Assembly (NCBI RefSeq): GCF_021390535.1
Contig: NZ_JAJUXG010000015.1
Location: forward strand, 1 to 64,000
Direction: 5' to 3'
DNA length: 64,000 nucleotides
Origin: Dyadobacter sp. CY312
GTDB lineage: Bacteria > Bacteroidota > Bacteroidia > Cytophagales > Spirosomataceae
Below are positions 62,526 to 64,000 of the stretch, in pieces (the stretch's first letter is position 1; each line of letters opens with the position of its first letter). A program made the translations under genes and the position numbers. The notes below the pieces were generated by a model. It searched no databases. It worked only from the letters and a program-made list of their open reading frames with translations, and was not told where the DNA came from.

Positions 62526-63725
62526 ATGCATGACATCATCGTTATAGGCGGAGGCATTGTTGGCCTTGCCACAGCTCTTCGTATTAAAGAACAAAAGCCT
62601 TCTCTTAAAATTCTGTTACTCGAAAAGGAGAATGAAGTTGCCAAACACCAAACCGGTCACAACAGCGGGGTTATTCATTCGGGTTTGTACTATAAACCCG
62701 GAAGCCTGAAAGCCACCAATTGTATTCGTGGTTATGAAATGCTTATTGATTTTTGCAGACGTGAAGGCGTAGCATTTGATCTTTGTGGCAAAATTGTGGT
62801 CGCTACAAGCGAGGAGCAAAAACCATTACTTAAAAATCTGTTTGACCGGGGAATGCAGAATGGCCTTGTAAATAACAAGATGATCAGTGCTGGCGAAATT
62901 AAAGAAATAGAGCCTCACGTTCGGGGTGTTGAAGGAATTTGGGTACCATATACTGGTATTATTGACTACAAAACAGTATCTGAAAAATATGCGGAGTGCT
63001 TTCAAAAAGCAGGTGGAGATTTGTTTTTTGGTCAGAAAGTGGTTGATATAAAAAATAAAGGAACTCATTCAGAAGTCGTTGCTGAATCTGGTAAGGTATT
63101 TCAAACGCGCTTGGTGGTTAATTGCGCAGGGTTATATTCCGACAAAGTAGCACAGCTAACTCAACCCGAAAACATCAAAGTCCGTATTATTCCTTTCAGA
63201 GGTGAATACTACAAAATACGACCAGAAAAGCATCATCTGGTTCGCAACCTGATATATCCTGTACCGGATCCTAATTTCCCATTTCTGGGTGTACATTTTA
63301 CGCGGATGATTGAAGGTGGTGTAGAAGCTGGTCCGAATGCCGTTTTTGCATTTAAAAGAGAAGGATATAAAAAGACAGATATAAACGTTCCCGAAATGCT
63401 GGAATCGCTGGCATGGCCGGGATTCAGAAAGGTAGCGGCGAAATACTGGAAGACTGGTATGGGAGAATATTACAGATCTTTTTCCAAAGCTGCTTTCACC
63501 AAAGCACTACAGGAACTTATTCCTGACATCCAGTCGGATGATCTTATACCAGGCGGAGCAGGTGTAAGAGCGCAGGCGTGCGACTATGACGGAGGTTTGC
63601 TGGATGACTTCTCAATCATCGAAAATAAGGGTGCTATCAATGTATGTAACGCTCCTTCGCCAGCAGCAACTTCTTCCCTCTCGATCGGACAAACGATTTC
63701 GGAAAGAGTTTTAGCAAGAATGTAG
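62526..63725 (+). CDS. lhgO: L-2-hydroxyglutarate oxidase/dehydrogenase
   Basis: A 399-residue FAD-dependent oxidoreductase that turns L-2-hydroxyglutarate into 2-oxoglutarate. The FAD motif is DIIVIGGGIVGLATALRI, then KHQTGHNSGVIHSGLYYKPGSLKA, typical of LhgO, and VNCAGLYSDKVA and RAQACDYDGGLLDDFSI near the end. It is full length and followed by a terminator. Confidence 0.95.
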   Translation: MHDIIVIGGGIVGLATALRIKEQKPSLKILLLEKENEVAKHQTGHNSGVIHSGLYYKPGSLKATNCIRGYEMLIDFCRREGVAFDLCGKIVVATSEEQKPLLKNLFDRGMQNGLVNNKMISAGEIKEIEPHVRGVEGIWVPYTGIIDYKTVSEKYAECFQKAGGDLFFGQKVVDIKNKGTHSEVVAESGKVFQTRLVVNCAGLYSDKVAQLTQPENIKVRIIPFRGEYYKIRPEKHHLVRNLIYPVPDPNFPFLGVHFTRMIEGGVEAGPNAVFAFKREGYKKTDINVPEMLESLAWPGFRKVAAKYWKTGMGEYYRSFSKAAFTKALQELIPDIQSDDLIPGGAGVRAQACDYDGGLLDDFSIIENKGAINVCNAPSPAATSSLSIGQTISERVLARM

Positions 63726-63759
63726 CCTACTGAAAGCGTTTCAGTTATATCCAAAAAAC

Positions 63760-63798
63760 AAAAATTGCCTGGCTTCGAAGTGAAACCAGGCAATTTTT
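63760..63798 (+). terminator. Terminator between lhgO and the permease gene
   Basis: AAAAATTGCCTGG (63760-63772) pairs with CCAGGCAATTTTT (63786-63798); it can serve both convergent genes. Confidence 0.9.
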
Positions 63799-63810
63799 AT
63801 TTGTAAGAAC

Positions 63811-64000
63811 TTAAGAGTTAAGATTATTTTCTTTTCCTAGTTTACTGTTCTTTTTACCGTATCCAAAATAGATAGCAAAACCGATTGCCAACCAGACGGC
63901 AAGACGATACCAGCTTTCAATAGGTAATGAATACATCAGATAAAGACATACTACAATACCCATAATTGGAACGAACGGTACTAGTGGAGTACGGAACGAA
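63811..64000 (-). CDS. APC-type amino acid permease, C-terminal 62 residues (partial)
   Basis: A minus-strand frame enters from the right edge and stops at 63811. It reads FRTPLVPFVPIMGIVVCLYL, a second helix (WYRLAVWLAIGFAIYFGYG) and a basic tail with KKNSKLGKE. The RTP-L-VP-x-P-I-x-G motif followed by two helices is the end of YhdG/cationic amino acid transporters of the APC superfamily. Specificity cannot be judged from the fragment. Confidence 0.8.
   Translation of the reverse strand, partial: SFRTPLVPFVPIMGIVVCLYLMYSLPIESWYRLAVWLAIGFAIYFGYGKKNSKLGKENNLNS

Noticed and set aside
1-64000. tRNA, rRNA, CRISPR array or prophage
   Set aside because: No cloverleaf-like sequence, repeat-spacer array, phage structural gene or integrase was seen on either strand.

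Overview
The window reads as chromosome of a gliding-type Bacteroidota, most likely a Cytophagia member (Dyadobacter-like). The evidence is a set of lineage-typical families (GldB, PorG/DUF6089-like barrels, DUF4295, DUF4293, DUF1573, DUF2911, a fused branched-chain-type E1 dehydrogenase, class II ribonucleotide reductase), a truncated type IX secretion cargo protein, and several copies of the Bacteroidota -7 promoter element TAnnTTTG. The genus is inference. No rRNA, tRNA, CRISPR array or prophage was seen.

Region by region. 1-2 kb is a scar: the end of an IS982-type element, a secreted protein cut off next to it, and a decayed copy of the 3' end of the S9 peptidase gene that follows. 2-10 kb holds an S9 lipoprotein peptidase, nrdJ, a TlpA-like thioredoxin, purB and a glycerol facilitator. 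10.7-17 kb (minus strand) is a three-gene operon of a DUF1549/DUF1553 cytochrome lipoprotein, a Tat-type DUF1501 protein and a membrane cytochrome with leucine-rich and chitobiase-C-like domains; a palindromic repeat sits between its first two genes. 17-21.8 kb holds a DUF1338 dioxygenase, a small VapBC-like toxin-antitoxin pair, a two-domain secreted esterase and two unknown small proteins. 21.8-29.6 kb holds an acyl-CoA carboxylase beta subunit, a Uma2 nuclease, an amidase-MlaD pair divergent from an LptD-like protein, and a DUF1573 protein.

29.8-34.7 kb is a fused E1 alpha/beta dehydrogenase followed by a PglC/PglD/PglE-like trio that would make and load a diacetamido sugar on undecaprenyl phosphate. 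34.7-37.4 kb holds an FKBP lipoprotein, nth, and an ECF sigma factor overlapping a small unknown gene. 38.4-41.7 kb is an operon of two PorG-like barrels, a DUF2911 protein and a cytoplasmic trypsin-like protease. 41.9-44.3 kb is an ABC ATPase, a permease with a histidine-rich loop and a DUF3299-like exported protein, which looks metal-linked. 44.3-50.8 kb holds a lone nuoH, gldB, a YeeZ-like dehydrogenase, a TlpA/DUF4369 protein, gatB and a lipid-anchored cytochrome c.

51.1-64 kb is mostly housekeeping: rpmG-DUF4295, ftsY, rimO, DUF4293, kdsD, recQ, purD, ricT, anmK, lhgO and the end of an amino acid permease. Many genes are flanked by clear hairpin terminators. At least four genes (lptD, the porG-like gene at 40.6 kb, the pglE-like gene and kdsD) have no usable ATG and appear to start at TTG. 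The most promising less-described items are the histidine-rich ABC/DUF3299 cassette, the PSD1/DUF1501/cytochrome operon with its palindromic insert, the sigma factor with its overlapping small gene, and a 24-bp perfect inverted repeat over the 3' end of kdsD.
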